Below, piece after piece: positions 24,824 through 35,818 of a DNA stretch of 43,162 nt; within the stretch, counting starts at the first letter, position 1, and each line of letters begins with the position of its first letter. Position numbers and translations under genes: made by a program. The stretch is from Defluviitaleaceae bacterium. GTDB lineage: Bacteria; Bacillota; Clostridia; Lachnospirales; WQUN01. The notes beneath the pieces are model-generated. The model did no database searches. It saw only the letters and a program-made list of their open reading frames with translations, and was not told the DNA's origin. The stretch lies in the NCBI GenBank assembly GCA_009781725.1, contig WQVF01000028.1:1-43162 (forward strand). The letters are read 5' to 3'.

Positions 24824-24910
24824 AAAGTTTTTCTGGGATGTTTCTACGCAAAAAATTTTACGGTTTTTGCCGCTGGCAAAAGATTTCAATCGTTTATCAA
24901 GAAGACCATG
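24824..24910. repeat. Leader element shared with 33850-33932, copy 1
   Basis: It lies in the rpoB leader. The segment GATGTTTCTACGCAAAAAAT... aligns with GATGCTTCTACGTAGAAAAA... at 33862, and similarity continues to about 24908. A hairpin GCAAAAA/TTTTTGC is replaced in the other copy by GAAAAA/TTTTTC, a compensating change. The rest of the 24682-24992 gap holds only the promoter and ribosome site. Confidence 0.5.
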
Positions 24911-24992
24911 TCTAAAATTTTGTCAACAATATCATATTTTCAACAGCATATCAAGCAAAATTCTCAAAATTACACGTCAAGGGGTTGTTGCA

Positions 24993-27900
24993 ATGGAAAA
25001 GAACAGGGTACGCCCGTCTTTGGGCCGTGGGCCTAGCCGGGCAAGCTACTCGCGTATCGCCGAAGTCCTGGAGATTCCAAATCTCATCGAAATCCAAAAA
25101 AAGAGCTATTACTGGTTCCTAAGGGAGGGAATAAAAGAAGTTTTCCAAGACATATCACCAATAACAGATTATAACAACAACCTGGTGCTTGACCTCATAG
25201 ATTTAACAATGGATGACAAGCCCAAGCACTCCATTGAGGAATGCAAAGAGCGGGACGCCACATATGCCGTAAGCCTACGGGTCAAGTGTCGCCTGCACAA
25301 CCGGGAAGTTGACGAGATAAAGGAACAAGATATTTTCATGGGGGATTTCCCTCTAATGACCGACAATGGCACATTCGTAATAAACGGTGCCGAGAGGGTC
25401 ATCGTAAGCCAGCTAATGCGGTCTCCTGGCATATACTATGGGATTGACTATGACAAGGTCGGCAAGCAACTGGTATCAGCAAGCATCATCCCCAATAGAG
25501 GCGCATGGTTGGAATTTGAATCCGATTCCAACGATGTGCTTTATGTGCGTATAGACCGTACCCGCAAAGTCCCCGTCACAGTGCTAATCCGCTCTCTTGG
25601 GGTAGGCACAGACGAGGAAATTATCGCCAAGTTCGGCGAAGACCCTAAAATTATCGCCACAATTGAAAAAGACACTGCCAACACCTATGAGGAGGGTCTT
25701 CAAGAGGCTTATAAAAAGCTACGTCCAGGTGAGCCCCCCACAGTTGAAGGTGCCGAGACTTTGCTCCGCAACATGTTTTTTGACCCAAAAAGATACGATC
25801 TAGCCAAGGTCGGACGTTATAAATTCAACAAGAAGCTGGCCCTTAAAGCCCGTGCAGTAGGTCATACCCTTGCAGCCGATGCAATTTCCCCGGCAACCGG
25901 TGAAATCATTGCAGAGGCTGGCATCAAAATCACGACAGAGCTTGCTGATATGATTCAAGATGCAGGCTGCCCCCATGTGGATGTTGTCTATGACGAAAGC
26001 CGCAATGTCCGCATCATGAGCAATATGTCTGTAAATATAGCTCAGTATCTTGAGCCTTATGGCCTAACTGCCGAGGAATTTAATATTCGCGAGCGTGTAT
26101 ATTACCCTGCCCTGGAATCTATATTGCAAGCTCAAGACAAGGAAGAGCTATCCCGGCAAATCCGCCTTAACATGCACCGTCTAATCCCCAAGACCATCCA
26201 ATTTGAAGATATTATGGCGGCAATAAATTACGGCATGTCTGTTGATATCGGTATCGGTGTCAAAGATGATATCGACCATCTAGGCAACCGTCGTATCCGT
26301 GCCGTTGGCGAGCTTCTACAAAACCAGTTCCGGATAGGCCTCACCCGTATGGAGCGTGTTGTCAAGGAGCGTATGACTATTCAGGACATGGATATAGTAA
26401 CCCCCCAAGCCCTGATAAATATACGTCCTGTGACGGCAGCTATTAAGGAATTTTTTGGTTCATCTCAGCTCTCCCAATTTATGGGTCAGGTCAACCCCCT
26501 AGACGAATTATCACATAAACGCCGCCTGTCGGCCCTAGGCCCAGGTGGTCTTAGCCGTGACCGAGCAGGATACGAAGTCCGTGACGTTCACTCCTCTCAC
26601 TATGGCCGTATGTGCCCGATTGAAACACCGGAAGGCCCCAATATCGGACTAATCAACTCACTGGCAACCTATGCCCGTATCAACGAATACGGCTTCATAG
26701 AAGCACCCTACCGGATAGTAGACCGCTCCGGCCCAGAGCCTGTTGTAACCAACGAGTTCCGGTATGTAACTGCCGACGAGGAAGAGGACTATATTATCGC
26801 CCAGGCCAACGAGCCCCTAACAGAGGATGGACGCTTTATTAGCCGCAGACCACAGGGACGACATAAAGAAGACATCCAAGAGTTCACACCAAACCGAATA
26901 GACATGATGGACGTCTCGCCCAAACAAATTGTATCCGTAGCTACTGCCCTTATTCCTTTCTTGGAAAACGATGACGTTTCCCGAGCATTGATGGGCTCCA
27001 ACATGCAACGTCAGGCTGTCCCTCTTATAACCACAGACGCCCCGGTAGTAGGCACTGGAATGGAGCATAAAACCGCAATAGATTCCGGTGTTATGCTGCT
27101 TTCTGATGTAAACGGTACAGTAGAGGAAGTCACAGCAAACAATGTCGCTATTCGTGTCAAGGAAACCGGTGCCAAAAAACATTTCAAATTGACCAAATTT
27201 ATGCGCTCCAACCAAGGCACCTGTATTAATCATCGCCCCATCGTAAAAAGAGGTCAATTAATCGAAGCCGGGGATGTAATTGCAGACGGTCCCTCAACAG
27301 ATAATGGAGAGCTAGCTCTAGGCAAGAACCCTCTTATTGGCTTTATGGCTTGGGATGGATACAACTACGAGGATGCAATCCTCTTAAGCGAATCCCTTGT
27401 CAGGGACGATGTTTATACCTCCATCCATATAGAAGAATACGAAGCCGAGGCCCGTGACACAAAGCTAGGGCCTGAGGAAATCACCCGTGATATCCCCAAC
27501 GTAGGGGAAGACGCAATGCGCGACTTGGACGAACAGGGCATAATCCGCATAGGTGCGGAAGTCGGCCCCAACGATATCCTCGTGGGCAAAGTAACCCCCA
27601 AGGGTGAAACAGAGCTTACCGCTGAGGAAAGGCTACTACGCGCAATCTTTGGCGAAAAGGCCCGTGAAGTCCGGGATACCAGCCTCAGAGTCCCTCACGG
27701 TGAAAGCGGCATCGTCGTTGATGTAAAGGTTTTCGCAAGGGACAGCCGGGATTTAAGCCCTGGCGCGAAGAAAGACGAATTACCCCCAGGGGTAAACCAG
27801 CTTGTCCGTGTGTATATTGCCCAAAAACGTAAAATCTCCGTTGGGGACAAGATGGCAGGCCGCCACGGCAACAAAGGCGTAATCGCCAAAGTATTGCCGG

Positions 27901-29081
27901 TGGAAGATATGCCATTCTTACCAAACGGCAGACCTTTGGACATCGTCCTCAACCCCCTTGGCGTACCTAGCCGTATGAATATCGGCCAGGTTCTGGAGGT
28001 CCACTTAGGCCTTGCCGCAAAAGTCTTGGGCTGGAAAGCCGCAACCCCTGTATTCGACGGGGCCAACGAAATCGATATTATGGATACCCTAGATCTTGCC
28101 AATGACTATGCAAATATGCTATGGCATGAGTTTGCGGATAAATGGCAACCAATCCTCGATGAGCAAATTTTCGTCGACTTGGAAACCAACCGCAATAACC
28201 GCCTGGAATGGAAGGGTATGCCCATCACTCGTGATGGCAAAATCAATGTAAGAGATGGCCGTACCGGCGAGTATTTTGACAATCCCATAACCGTAGGCTT
28301 TATGCACTATCTCAAACTTCACCACTTGGTAGATGATAAAATCCATGCCCGTTCCACCGGACCGTATTCCTTGGTAACCCAGCAGCCTCTAGGTGGTAAG
28401 GCTCAATTCGGCGGACAACGCTTCGGCGAGATGGAAGTTTGGGCATTGGAGGCATATGGCGCAAGTTACACCCTCCAAGAAATTCTCACAGTAAAATCCG
28501 ACGATATTGTAGGCCGCGTCAAGACCTACGAAGCCATAGTCAAAGGCGAAAATATCCCCGAGCCGGGAGTGCCCGAATCCTTCAAGGTTCTTCTCAAAGA
28601 ACTACAAGCTCTCTGTCTGGATATGAAAGTATTAAGCGCGGAGAAAAAAGAGGTAGAAATTAAAGAGTCCGTGGAAGAAGGAGAAGACCTTGCAGTAAAC
28701 ATCGAAGGGGTAGAATCTGATTCCGACCACGGCTATGTCCGCAGGGCATCAAACCAAGACGATGTTAACCCTGAGGCTCTTATAGCGGCGGCTTTACATG
28801 AGGATGAGCTTCCCACAGAAGATGATGACCCTGAAACTGAAGACGAAGGCATAGAAGGAGCATTGTCTGACGAGGATGTAGGCATAGAAGCAGTCTTCGA
28901 AGTGGAAAGTGAACTAGACACACCTGATTTATCAGACGATGATATAGACCCCACAGACGAAGAGCTCATCAAAGAGGAAATCGAATTGGAAAGCCTGCAA
29001 GAAAGTCCTGGAGACTTAGAACTAACAGACCAAGACTTTGGGATTTACCAAAAAGAAGAGGAGGAGGATGACGATGAATAA
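24993..29081 (+). CDS. rpoB: DNA-directed RNA polymerase subunit beta
   Basis: 1362 residues from ATG 24993 ([16 protein letters not shown]), which has AAGGGG nine bases upstream. The frame is open 42 codons further, but that stretch overlaps the promoter leader. All the conserved blocks are visible, including the rifampicin pocket [17 protein letters not shown] (about 490-506) and [13 protein letters not shown]. Gly498 and Val500 replace the usual Asp and Asn (E. coli positions 516 and 518). After the normal end near 1217, an acidic tail of about 140 residues follows, ending in EEEEDDDE. The stop overlaps rpoC by 8 nt. Confidence 0.98.
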   Translation: MEKNRVRPSLGRGPSRASYSRIAEVLEIPNLIEIQKKSYYWFLREGIKEVFQDISPITDYNNNLVLDLIDLTMDDKPKHSIEECKERDATYAVSLRVKCRLHNREVDEIKEQDIFMGDFPLMTDNGTFVINGAERVIVSQLMRSPGIYYGIDYDKVGKQLVSASIIPNRGAWLEFESDSNDVLYVRIDRTRKVPVTVLIRSLGVGTDEEIIAKFGEDPKIIATIEKDTANTYEEGLQEAYKKLRPGEPPTVEGAETLLRNMFFDPKRYDLAKVGRYKFNKKLALKARAVGHTLAADAISPATGEIIAEAGIKITTELADMIQDAGCPHVDVVYDESRNVRIMSNMSVNIAQYLEPYGLTAEEFNIRERVYYPALESILQAQDKEELSRQIRLNMHRLIPKTIQFEDIMAAINYGMSVDIGIGVKDDIDHLGNRRIRAVGELLQNQFRIGLTRMERVVKERMTIQDMDIVTPQALINIRPVTAAIKEFFGSSQLSQFMGQVNPLDELSHKRRLSALGPGGLSRDRAGYEVRDVHSSHYGRMCPIETPEGPNIGLINSLATYARINEYGFIEAPYRIVDRSGPEPVVTNEFRYVTADEEEDYIIAQANEPLTEDGRFISRRPQGRHKEDIQEFTPNRIDMMDVSPKQIVSVATALIPFLENDDVSRALMGSNMQRQAVPLITTDAPVVGTGMEHKTAIDSGVMLLSDVNGTVEEVTANNVAIRVKETGAKKHFKLTKFMRSNQGTCINHRPIVKRGQLIEAGDVIADGPSTDNGELALGKNPLIGFMAWDGYNYEDAILLSESLVRDDVYTSIHIEEYEAEARDTKLGPEEITRDIPNVGEDAMRDLDEQGIIRIGAEVGPNDILVGKVTPKGETELTAEERLLRAIFGEKAREVRDTSLRVPHGESGIVVDVKVFARDSRDLSPGAKKDELPPGVNQLVRVYIAQKRKISVGDKMAGRHGNKGVIAKVLPVEDMPFLPNGRPLDIVLNPLGVPSRMNIGQVLEVHLGLAAKVLGWKAATPVFDGANEIDIMDTLDLANDYANMLWHEFADKWQPILDEQIFVDLETNRNNRLEWKGMPITRDGKINVRDGRTGEYFDNPITVGFMHYLKLHHLVDDKIHARSTGPYSLVTQQPLGGKAQFGGQRFGEMEVWALEAYGASYTLQEILTVKSDDIVGRVKTYEAIVKGENIPEPGVPESFKVLLKELQALCLDMKVLSAEKKEVEIKESVEEGEDLAVNIEGVESDSDHGYVRRASNQDDVNPEALIAAALHEDELPTEDDDPETEDEGIEGALSDEDVGIEAVFEVESELDTPDLSDDDIDPTDEELIKEEIELESLQESPGDLELTDQDFGIYQKEEEEDDDE

Positions 29082-32000
29082 TCTGCCAATGCCAACAAAA
29101 CCCGGTCAACAACTGGCCTTCTCTTCAATAAAAATCGGCCTGGCATCTCCGGAAAAAATCCGGGAATGGTCCAAGGGCGAGGTAAAAAAACCTGAGACAA
29201 TCAACTACCGTACCCTCAAGCCCGAACGTGACGGCCTGTTTTGCGAGCGCATTTTCGGTCCAAACAAGGACTGGGAATGCCATTGCGGAAAATACAAGCG
29301 CATCCGCTACAAGGGTGTAGTCTGTGACCGCTGCGGTGTCGAGGTCACAAAAAGCAAGGTAAGGCGCGAGCGTATGGGCCATGTGGAGCTTGCGGCCCCT
29401 GTTTCCCATATATGGTATTTCCGTGGGATTCCATCCCGTATGGGGCTAATACTTGGTATGTCCCCGAGATCACTTGAGAAGATTTTATATTTTGCTTCTT
29501 ATGTAGTATTGGATGCTGGAGACACCGGCATGGCTGTGAAAACCTTGCTCACAGATAAAGAATATCGGGATGCCTTAGACAAATATGGCCCATACCGCAC
29601 CAATGCACAGGGTCAGCGTGTACCTTCCTTCAGGGTTGGAATGGGGGCCGAGGCTGTAAAAGAACTCCTACTGGCTATTGACCTGGAAGGGGAATCCGAG
29701 GAGCTTAAGATTCTGCTAAAAGACGCCGGTGGCCAAAAACGTTTACGCTATATCAAGAAGCTGGAAGTCATAGAGTCTTTCCGTCTATCTGGCAATAGGC
29801 CGGAATGGATGATACTGGATGCAATCCCGGTAATTCCCCCTGACTTACGTCCCATGGTACAACTTGATGGCGGCAGATTTGCTACCTCCGACCTTAATGA
29901 TTTATACCGCCGGGTGATAAACAGGAATAACAGGCTAAAGCGTCTGTTGGATCTTGGTGCCCCGGATATTATAGTTCGCAATGAAAAGCGTATGCTGCAA
30001 GAAGCTGTAGACGCTCTAATCAACAACGGACGTCGCGGCCGAGCAGTTACAGGCCCTGGCAATCGCCCCCTTAAGTCCCTGTCGGACTTGCTGACAGGGA
30101 AGCAAGGTCGTTTCCGCCAAAACCTACTTGGAAAACGAGTGGACTATTCAGGTCGTTCTGTAATCGTGGTAGGCCCCAAGCTTAAGATTTATCAGTGCGG
30201 CCTCCCTCGGGAGATGGCAATAGAGCTATTCAAACCCTTCGTAATGAAAAAACTGGTTGAGGGCGGCGAATCCCACAATATTAAATCCGCCAAACGCATG
30301 GTGGAAAAGTTAGAGCCCAGAGTATGGGACGCGTTGGAAGACGTGATAAAGGAACATCCTATCATGCTTAATAGGGCCCCAACCCTTCACCGCCTTGGTA
30401 TCCAGGCCTTTGAGCCTGTGCTGGTGGAAGGCCGTGCACTTATGTTGCATCCATTGGTGTGTGCTGCGTACAATGCCGACTTCGATGGAGACCAGATGGC
30501 GGTTCATGTACCCCTATCTGTGGAAGCCCAAGCAGAATGCCGCTTTCTTCTCCTTGCACCCAACAACTTGCTCAAGCCATCAGACGGTGCGCCCATAACC
30601 GTTCCAACAAAGGATATGGTTCTTGGCATATATTACCTGACCTTGCAGCGGGACGGTGTCCTTGGGGAAGGTAAAGCCTTCGGCTCCGAAGATGAATGCA
30701 TCGTAGCCTACGAAAACAAAATTGTAAGCTTACACGCAAAGGTAAAGATTCGCCGTAAGATTGAAGCAACCGGCGAGACCAAGGTTGTAGAAACCACCCC
30801 GGGCCGTGTAATCTTTAACCAGGCCATTCCTCAAGATTTAGGCTTTATAAATCGTGACGAGGATATCTTCTCCTACGAGATTAACGAACTGGTCAACAAT
30901 AAAGTGCTAAGCAAAATTGTAAACCGCTGTATAAATAAATACGGCTCTGTCCAAACATCTGAGACCTTGGACCTAATCAAGGACCTGGGCTTTAAATACG
31001 CAACCCAATCGGCCCTTTCTGTTTCCGTAACAGATATGGAAGTCCCCGAGACCAAGGAAACCCTTCTGGCTGAAGCCGAGGTTGCCGTAGAAGGCATGAA
31101 CAAAATGTATCGCCGTGGTCTTATGACTGATGATGAGCGAAAGGATAGAGTTCTTCAAATCTGGCATGAGGTGGCGGAAAAAGTAACCGACGACCTAATG
31201 AAGGGCCTAAGCCCAGATAACAGCGTATTCATGATGCTGGATTCCGGGGCCCGTGGTTCCAAGGTTCAAATGAAGCAAATGGCAGGTATGCGTGGCTTGC
31301 TTGCAAGCCCATCGGGTAAGACATTGGAAATCCCTGTAAGGTCTAATTACCGGGAAGGCCTTACCGTACTTGAGTATTTCATTTCCGGTCACTCTGCCCG
31401 TAAGGGTCTTTCTGATACCGCTCTTAGAACGGCGGACTCCGGGTATCTTACCCGCCGTATGGTAGATGTAAGCCAGGATATTATTATCCGTGAAGAAGAC
31501 TGCACCAAGGACGATGACGCAAAGCCAGGCATGTGGGTATCCGCCTTTGTAGACGGGGAAGAAGTAATAGAAAACTTAGCCAACCGTATAAGAGGCCGCT
31601 GGGCCATGGAAGATATTGTCCATCCAGAAACAGGTGCTATTTTGGCCAATGGCGACACCTTGATTCTACCTGACCAGGCTGATGCAATTGATACAGCCGG
31701 CATTCAGTCGGTTCATATCCGCACAGTGCTTACCTGTCGTAGCCGTATTGGGCTATGTTCCAAGTGCTACGGTGCAAACATGGCCTCCAGCCGGATTGTT
31801 CGCATCGGAGAATCTGTCGGGATTATCGCCGCCCAATCTATCGGGGAGCCGGGCACGCAGCTTACAATGCGTACATTCCAGGTGGGCGGTGTCGCGGTAG
31901 ATGATGACATTACCAAGGGTCTGCCACGTGTAGAGGAAATTTTCGAAGCACGTAAGCCTAAAGGACTGGCTATTATCGCCGAGTTTGGCGGCGTAGTCAC

Positions 32001-32691
32001 CATGGGGGACAATAAGAAGAAGCGCGAAGTCATAATCACAAACCCGGAAGTTGGCGAGGGCAAAGCCTATATGATACCTTTCGGTTCCAGAATCAAGGTC
32101 AAAGAAGGGGATATTATAGAACCCGGCGACGAGCTGACAGAAGGTAGTATTTACCCCCATGATCTTTTAAAAATCAAAGGCCTTCGCGGTGTGCAGGACT
32201 ACATGATTCGTGAGGTTCAGCGGGTATATAATCTCCAGGGCGTAGATATCAATGACAAGCATATCGAAGTAATCGTCCGCCAGATGCTAAAACGGGTAAA
32301 AGTAGAAGAAAACGGCGACACAGGCTTGCTCCCAGGCTCAATGGTAGACTGGTTGGAGTTCGAACAGATAAACAAGGATACCGAAGAGCAGGGACTAGAG
32401 GCTGCTACAGGCTCCCGGGTACTTCTTGGGATAACCAAGGCTTCTCTGGCCACAGACTCATTCCTAAGTGCGGCATCCTTCCAGGAGACCACCCGTGTCC
32501 TAACTGAGGCCTCAATCCGAGGCAAGGAAGACCGTCTAATCGGCCTCAAGGAAAATGTAATCATAGGCCAGCTTATACCTGCTGGTACAGGTATGCCTGT
32601 ATACCGCAGCATAAAAGTAGAATGCGCCCCAGGATATGACGACTCCGATGACGATGACCTGCCATATTATCCGACAGTAGCGCGAGGATAG
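29074..32691 (+). CDS. rpoC: DNA-directed RNA polymerase subunit beta'
   Basis: 1205 residues from ATG 29074, six bases after GGAGG; an ATG at 29068 sits too close to it. The N-terminal zinc site is [20 protein letters not shown] (about 69-88). The catalytic NADFDGDQM (about 466-474) carries the three Mg-binding aspartates. The C-terminal zinc cluster is [13 protein letters not shown]. Length matches Firmicute RpoC without large insertions, and a short acidic end (DDSDDDD) is present. It is the last gene of the operon and is followed by a strong terminator. Confidence 0.98.
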   Translation: MNNLPMPTKPGQQLAFSSIKIGLASPEKIREWSKGEVKKPETINYRTLKPERDGLFCERIFGPNKDWECHCGKYKRIRYKGVVCDRCGVEVTKSKVRRERMGHVELAAPVSHIWYFRGIPSRMGLILGMSPRSLEKILYFASYVVLDAGDTGMAVKTLLTDKEYRDALDKYGPYRTNAQGQRVPSFRVGMGAEAVKELLLAIDLEGESEELKILLKDAGGQKRLRYIKKLEVIESFRLSGNRPEWMILDAIPVIPPDLRPMVQLDGGRFATSDLNDLYRRVINRNNRLKRLLDLGAPDIIVRNEKRMLQEAVDALINNGRRGRAVTGPGNRPLKSLSDLLTGKQGRFRQNLLGKRVDYSGRSVIVVGPKLKIYQCGLPREMAIELFKPFVMKKLVEGGESHNIKSAKRMVEKLEPRVWDALEDVIKEHPIMLNRAPTLHRLGIQAFEPVLVEGRALMLHPLVCAAYNADFDGDQMAVHVPLSVEAQAECRFLLLAPNNLLKPSDGAPITVPTKDMVLGIYYLTLQRDGVLGEGKAFGSEDECIVAYENKIVSLHAKVKIRRKIEATGETKVVETTPGRVIFNQAIPQDLGFINRDEDIFSYEINELVNNKVLSKIVNRCINKYGSVQTSETLDLIKDLGFKYATQSALSVSVTDMEVPETKETLLAEAEVAVEGMNKMYRRGLMTDDERKDRVLQIWHEVAEKVTDDLMKGLSPDNSVFMMLDSGARGSKVQMKQMAGMRGLLASPSGKTLEIPVRSNYREGLTVLEYFISGHSARKGLSDTALRTADSGYLTRRMVDVSQDIIIREEDCTKDDDAKPGMWVSAFVDGEEVIENLANRIRGRWAMEDIVHPETGAILANGDTLILPDQADAIDTAGIQSVHIRTVLTCRSRIGLCSKCYGANMASSRIVRIGESVGIIAAQSIGEPGTQLTMRTFQVGGVAVDDDITKGLPRVEEIFEARKPKGLAIIAEFGGVVTMGDNKKKREVIITNPEVGEGKAYMIPFGSRIKVKEGDIIEPGDELTEGSIYPHDLLKIKGLRGVQDYMIREVQRVYNLQGVDINDKHIEVIVRQMLKRVKVEENGDTGLLPGSMVDWLEFEQINKDTEEQGLEAATGSRVLLGITKASLATDSFLSAASFQETTRVLTEASIRGKEDRLIGLKENVIIGQLIPAGTGMPVYRSIKVECAPGYDDSDDDDLPYYPTVARG

Positions 32692-32713
32692 AATTCCCAT
32701 TAAAATAATATAC

Positions 32714-32749
32714 AAAAGGCCTGCCTCCGGAATTGGGGGCAGGCCTTTT
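32714..32749. terminator. Bidirectional terminator after rpoC
   Basis: AAAAGGCCTGCC (32714-32725) and GGCAGGCCTTTT (32738-32749) form a 12-bp stem with T-runs on both strands. It serves rpoC and the convergent minus-strand gene ending at 32793. Confidence 0.9.
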
Positions 32750-32792
32750 GCATGTGTTAAGCTCGCTTTTAGCGAGCAGCAAGGAGACTTAT

Positions 32793-33827
32793 TTAGCGTA
32801 GCATACTGCTTCCCGCTACTTGGACCTGCTCTTGGCTGGGGCGGCCTAGGTAGGAAATAAAGTCTATACTGCCATTGGCATTGATGCTAAAGGCTGTTAG
32901 GCTTAGGATTTGGTCAAAGAAGCTGATGGGTACATACATATTATTACCGTGCATCACAGGGGCTGACTCCAACGACCGCTGAAGAACCCCATGGAGCTGA
33001 TAGTTGTTCTGGTTGGGGCGCAGTACAATCACTGTTTCACCATTGAGAGATACTGTGACTTCCCTTGCTACAGAACACCACTCTGCTTCATAACCCAAGC
33101 CCCTCACCACTGTTCCTAAAGGAATCATTCTTATAGCGTAGCGGCCTGTACTCGCTCGATAGTCATCACTAGGCAAGCGATGGCTCTTGATATTGGCCAA
33201 CTCAAATTCTATATTGGTGGTAGCACCGGGGACAGAGGAAAGCTGGAACTCGTCAAATAACAATACCAAATGAGTATTTGTCATGTAAAATGCCTGCCCT
33301 GTTGGGGGGGCTGTGTGTGCGGCGTAGTATGTTGCAGGGTCTTGGCGTATCATCTCGGCTATTTTGCCTTCTGCTAGGGGGGTTATATCACGGTTATCCA
33401 TTGCCTGGGTCAGGGTAAGCTGAGCACCGGTACGAGGGTTGAAATTGAGGGACATAACTGTTGTGCGGCTGGTAACAGCTCGGGCATTGGCAGTAATAAC
33501 TATGGAGACTAAGTTATTTGTACTTTCTATTTGGTAGTCGAAGGTGACGCTTCTAGCGCGGATGCGGCGGGTACCTTCTATCAGGGTTTCAATTATATTA
33601 TCAATTTCCTCATTAAGGGCTTCATATGCGGTGCCGAAATCTTCTACTACTACCGGTCTTTGGCCCCTTATGTCTAGACCTTGCTGCCTGAGATTAAGGG
33701 TTTCGACGGTATACATATCCGAACACCAAACGGGTGCCGCCGTCGTTGATGTTCTTGCATAGACTGCCACTGCAAGGAGTACAAAGCAAAATATGGCGGC
33801 TATCATGTAGCGTACAAATCTGGGCAT
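32793..33827 (-). CDS. Secreted protein, DUF3298-like plus copper-amine-oxidase-like domain
   Basis: 344 residues. An uncleaved or cleaved N-terminal helix (7-25, YMIAAIFCFVLLAVAVYA) exports it. Residues 40-225 resemble DUF3298/PdaC-type domains (YEALNEEIDNIIETLIEG, then FNPRTGAQLTLTQAM, FQLSSVPGATTNIEF). The last 100 residues look like the copper amine oxidase N-terminal-like domain (VTVSLNGETVIVLRPN...APVMHGNNMYVPISFFDQIL), a common wall-associated module in Clostridia that does not itself bind copper catalytically. AGAGGTG lies upstream of the ATG. The gene stands alone. Confidence 0.78.
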   Translation of the reverse strand: MPRFVRYMIAAIFCFVLLAVAVYARTSTTAAPVWCSDMYTVETLNLRQQGLDIRGQRPVVVEDFGTAYEALNEEIDNIIETLIEGTRRIRARSVTFDYQIESTNNLVSIVITANARAVTSRTTVMSLNFNPRTGAQLTLTQAMDNRDITPLAEGKIAEMIRQDPATYYAAHTAPPTGQAFYMTNTHLVLLFDEFQLSSVPGATTNIEFELANIKSHRLPSDDYRASTGRYAIRMIPLGTVVRGLGYEAEWCSVAREVTVSLNGETVIVLRPNQNNYQLHGVLQRSLESAPVMHGNNMYVPISFFDQILSLTAFSINANGSIDFISYLGRPSQEQVQVAGSSMLR

Positions 33828-33849
33828 CCCGTTTCACCTCTTTCTAGTA

Positions 33850-33932
33850 AATTTCTTCTGCGATGCTTCTACGTAGAAAAATTTATGGTTTTTCCGTAGG
33901 CAAAAATGCCTCTCTGGGTTTCGTCAATACGA
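33850..33932. repeat. Leader element shared with the rpoB leader, copy 2
   Basis: It lies between the divergent genes at 33827 and 34128. It shares GATGCTTCTACG, GGTTTTT, GGCAAAA and the trailing GTTT.GTCAA..CGAC.AT blocks with 24824-24910. The stem GAAAAA/TTTTTC varies in step with the other copy. The remainder of the 300-nt gap is AT-rich and shows no further clear feature. Confidence 0.5.
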
Positions 33933-34127
33933 CAATCACCAATATTATTATATTGCGGGCAAGATATTATTGATAATTTATCTGTTGTTATTGAAACATG
34001 GATGAAACCAAATTACAATTACAAAACTGTTACAAAACTGAAATTAATCTTTGTTGGGGTTGGAAGTCTGGGATTTTACATCTACAATAGGGATTATTAA
34101 TCTACCCCACGAAAGGACGATAAAAAA

Positions 34128-35522
34128 GTGAAAAAATCTACAAAAGCTAAAAATGCCCCAAAGCGCAAAAATGGGATTCTTCTTCTATGTATAATTATTA
34201 TCCTAATTGGCATAGCTGTAACCGCAGCACTATTAATTTTAAGAAGAAATGACCGTGAACCTCAGCCGGACCCTATAACCCTTACCTATGCCAACTGGAA
34301 CATGACTGGAGGCAACGAGCTTGAGGTGCAGATGATTCGCTCATTTATGGATGAATATCCCCATATAACCGTGCATGTTGACCATAGCATCACCTTGCCA
34401 TGGATGGTTGGCATTGCCACTGCCGCTGGAGAAAATCGTTTGCCGGATGTTTTTGCTATCGATGATTTGGCAACTAATGTGACCAATGGTTGGCTGTTGG
34501 ACCTTACATCTTTGGCATGGGCGGATTTGGATTTCTTTGATTTACCTCGGGCTATCCAAGAGGCTGTCCTTTTAGACGGGTATGTGTATGCCTTGCCAGC
34601 GGCCCAGGATATCCATGGTTATTTTATTAATAGGGATTTGTTTAGAGCCCTTGGCCTTGATGTTCCGACATTTGGTATATCAGCAGAGGATTTTATTGAC
34701 AGTGCTCGCAGAGCAACAGATTTGAGTCATCCCAGCATGGGCCTTAATCATTCTCTTTCCTTTGTGGATTGGTATCCCGGTGCCGTTAATCCTGCTTTAA
34801 GCTTTTTTGGATTTGATGGACGCGGGTTTGCGCTTAATTCATCTGAGATGCTTGAGGCGGTACATGAGGCTTCCGCGCTTCACAGGGATGGATATACATT
34901 TGCCAGCATCCCACCAGACAGGGTACGGGATTATTTCCCTATTGGATATGACCTTGGTGCATTCCGAATCGGCCAAGTGGCAATGTTTTATGGGGGAGCC
35001 TGGCTTATGGACATTATGCTCAATGAGGTTGCCTTTGATTGGGATTTTATCGGGGTGCCTGGGGGCAGGTCCGTTGTTACCTTGGATATTCATGGGGTAT
35101 CGGTCAACACAGAACATCCCGAGGAAGCTTACCTCCTTGCCAGGTGGATGGGTCATGGACAGGAAGGCAATCTACGCCGCTTGCAATATGCAAGGGAAAT
35201 GGGCATAACATTAGACAACTTTCCTATAACCCAGAATCAAGAAGTACTGGATAGTTTATGGGAAACCATACCGGCCCCTGGTTTCAGATATGTATATGAT
35301 GCAATGGAGCGCGCTCTTGTAGATGGGGCACGGGTTCTTCCCGGGTATATGCAGGCTAGGCTATCCGCGCCTACTGGGGTGGATATACCGGGTACACTTC
35401 AATCCAATACAGTGGTTGGGACCCTTTTGAATTACAGTATATTGGGATATGTGGATTTTGCGGATTATGCTGCTATAGCGGAAGAAGTGGCACGGCAGCA
35501 GTTGGATGCGGCGCGAAGATAA
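34128..35522 (+). CDS. Extracellular solute-binding protein, family 1 (sugar ABC type)
   Basis: 464 residues. A basic N-terminus and one membrane helix (about 17-38) anchor it; there is no lipobox Cys, unlike most Gram-positive binding proteins. Then comes ITLTYANWNMTGGNELEVQMIRSFMDEYPHITVHV-like sequence, LPDVFAIDD, and GYVYALPAAQDIHGYFINRDLF, typical of bacterial sugar-binding proteins. No permease or ATPase gene is nearby, so it is an orphan that may work with a transporter elsewhere. GAAAGGACG lies upstream of the start, and a strong terminator follows. Confidence 0.85.
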   Translation: MKKSTKAKNAPKRKNGILLLCIIIILIGIAVTAALLILRRNDREPQPDPITLTYANWNMTGGNELEVQMIRSFMDEYPHITVHVDHSITLPWMVGIATAAGENRLPDVFAIDDLATNVTNGWLLDLTSLAWADLDFFDLPRAIQEAVLLDGYVYALPAAQDIHGYFINRDLFRALGLDVPTFGISAEDFIDSARRATDLSHPSMGLNHSLSFVDWYPGAVNPALSFFGFDGRGFALNSSEMLEAVHEASALHRDGYTFASIPPDRVRDYFPIGYDLGAFRIGQVAMFYGGAWLMDIMLNEVAFDWDFIGVPGGRSVVTLDIHGVSVNTEHPEEAYLLARWMGHGQEGNLRRLQYAREMGITLDNFPITQNQEVLDSLWETIPAPGFRYVYDAMERALVDGARVLPGYMQARLSAPTGVDIPGTLQSNTVVGTLLNYSILGYVDFADYAAIAEEVARQQLDAARR

Positions 35523-35532
35523 TACTCTGCAC

Positions 35533-35569
35533 AAAAATGCACCTCTCTTCCCGGGAGAGGTGCATTTTT
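35533..35569 (+). terminator. Terminator of the solute-binding protein gene
   Basis: AAAAATGCACCTCTC (35533-35547) pairs with GAGAGGTGCATTTTT (35555-35569), a 15-bp stem ending in a T-run on either strand. Confidence 0.9.
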
Positions 35570-35579
35570 ATTCTTTTCG

Positions 35580-35703
35580 ATACGGCCTTCCAAATATTGT
35601 TGTCTGGCTGTCAAACAGCCTGATATCTTTTCGGCGGAGATTGGGCCGTAAGTACAATCTCATACCGTCCCAGGGAAAGGAGGAGGAACCCAGGAGAGAT
35701 ATC
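35580..35703 (+). other. Structured intergenic region, possible small RNA
   Basis: Several helices are possible between the two genes: TACGGCC with GGCCGTA, GGCTGT with ACAGCC, GAGATTG with CAATCTC, and GATATCT with AGATATC near the end. The strongest set is nested. No promoter or family match is evident. A short hydrophobic reading frame downstream (to 35811, ending ITRQLRYD) has no good start and is not called as a gene. Confidence 0.35.
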
Positions 35704-35818
35704 GACATATTAATTTGCGTTTTTTTATTGCAAGGTTGTTTGTTGTTGATGGTGATACTTTACACGCTAGAGGCCTGTAATACAATTACGAGACAATTAA
35801 GATATGATTAATAAAAAG

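Noticed and set aside
24867..24992. Extended N-terminus of rpoB
   Set aside because: It overlaps the leader just after the promoter, has no ribosome site, and is unlike known RpoB N-termini. ATG 24993 has AAGGGG.
25169..32612. Many long antisense frames across rpoB and rpoC
   Set aside because: They mirror the codon bias of the real genes, have no ribosome sites, and give proteins without recognisable features.
35676..35700. GGAGGAACCC as in the c-di-AMP (ydaO) riboswitch
   Set aside because: The remaining conserved blocks of that riboswitch are missing and no gene follows in the right direction.
35506..35811. 101-codon plus-strand frame after the solute-binding protein gene
   Set aside because: It begins inside that gene and crosses a strong terminator. 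The hydrophobic end has no normal start codon with a ribosome site.
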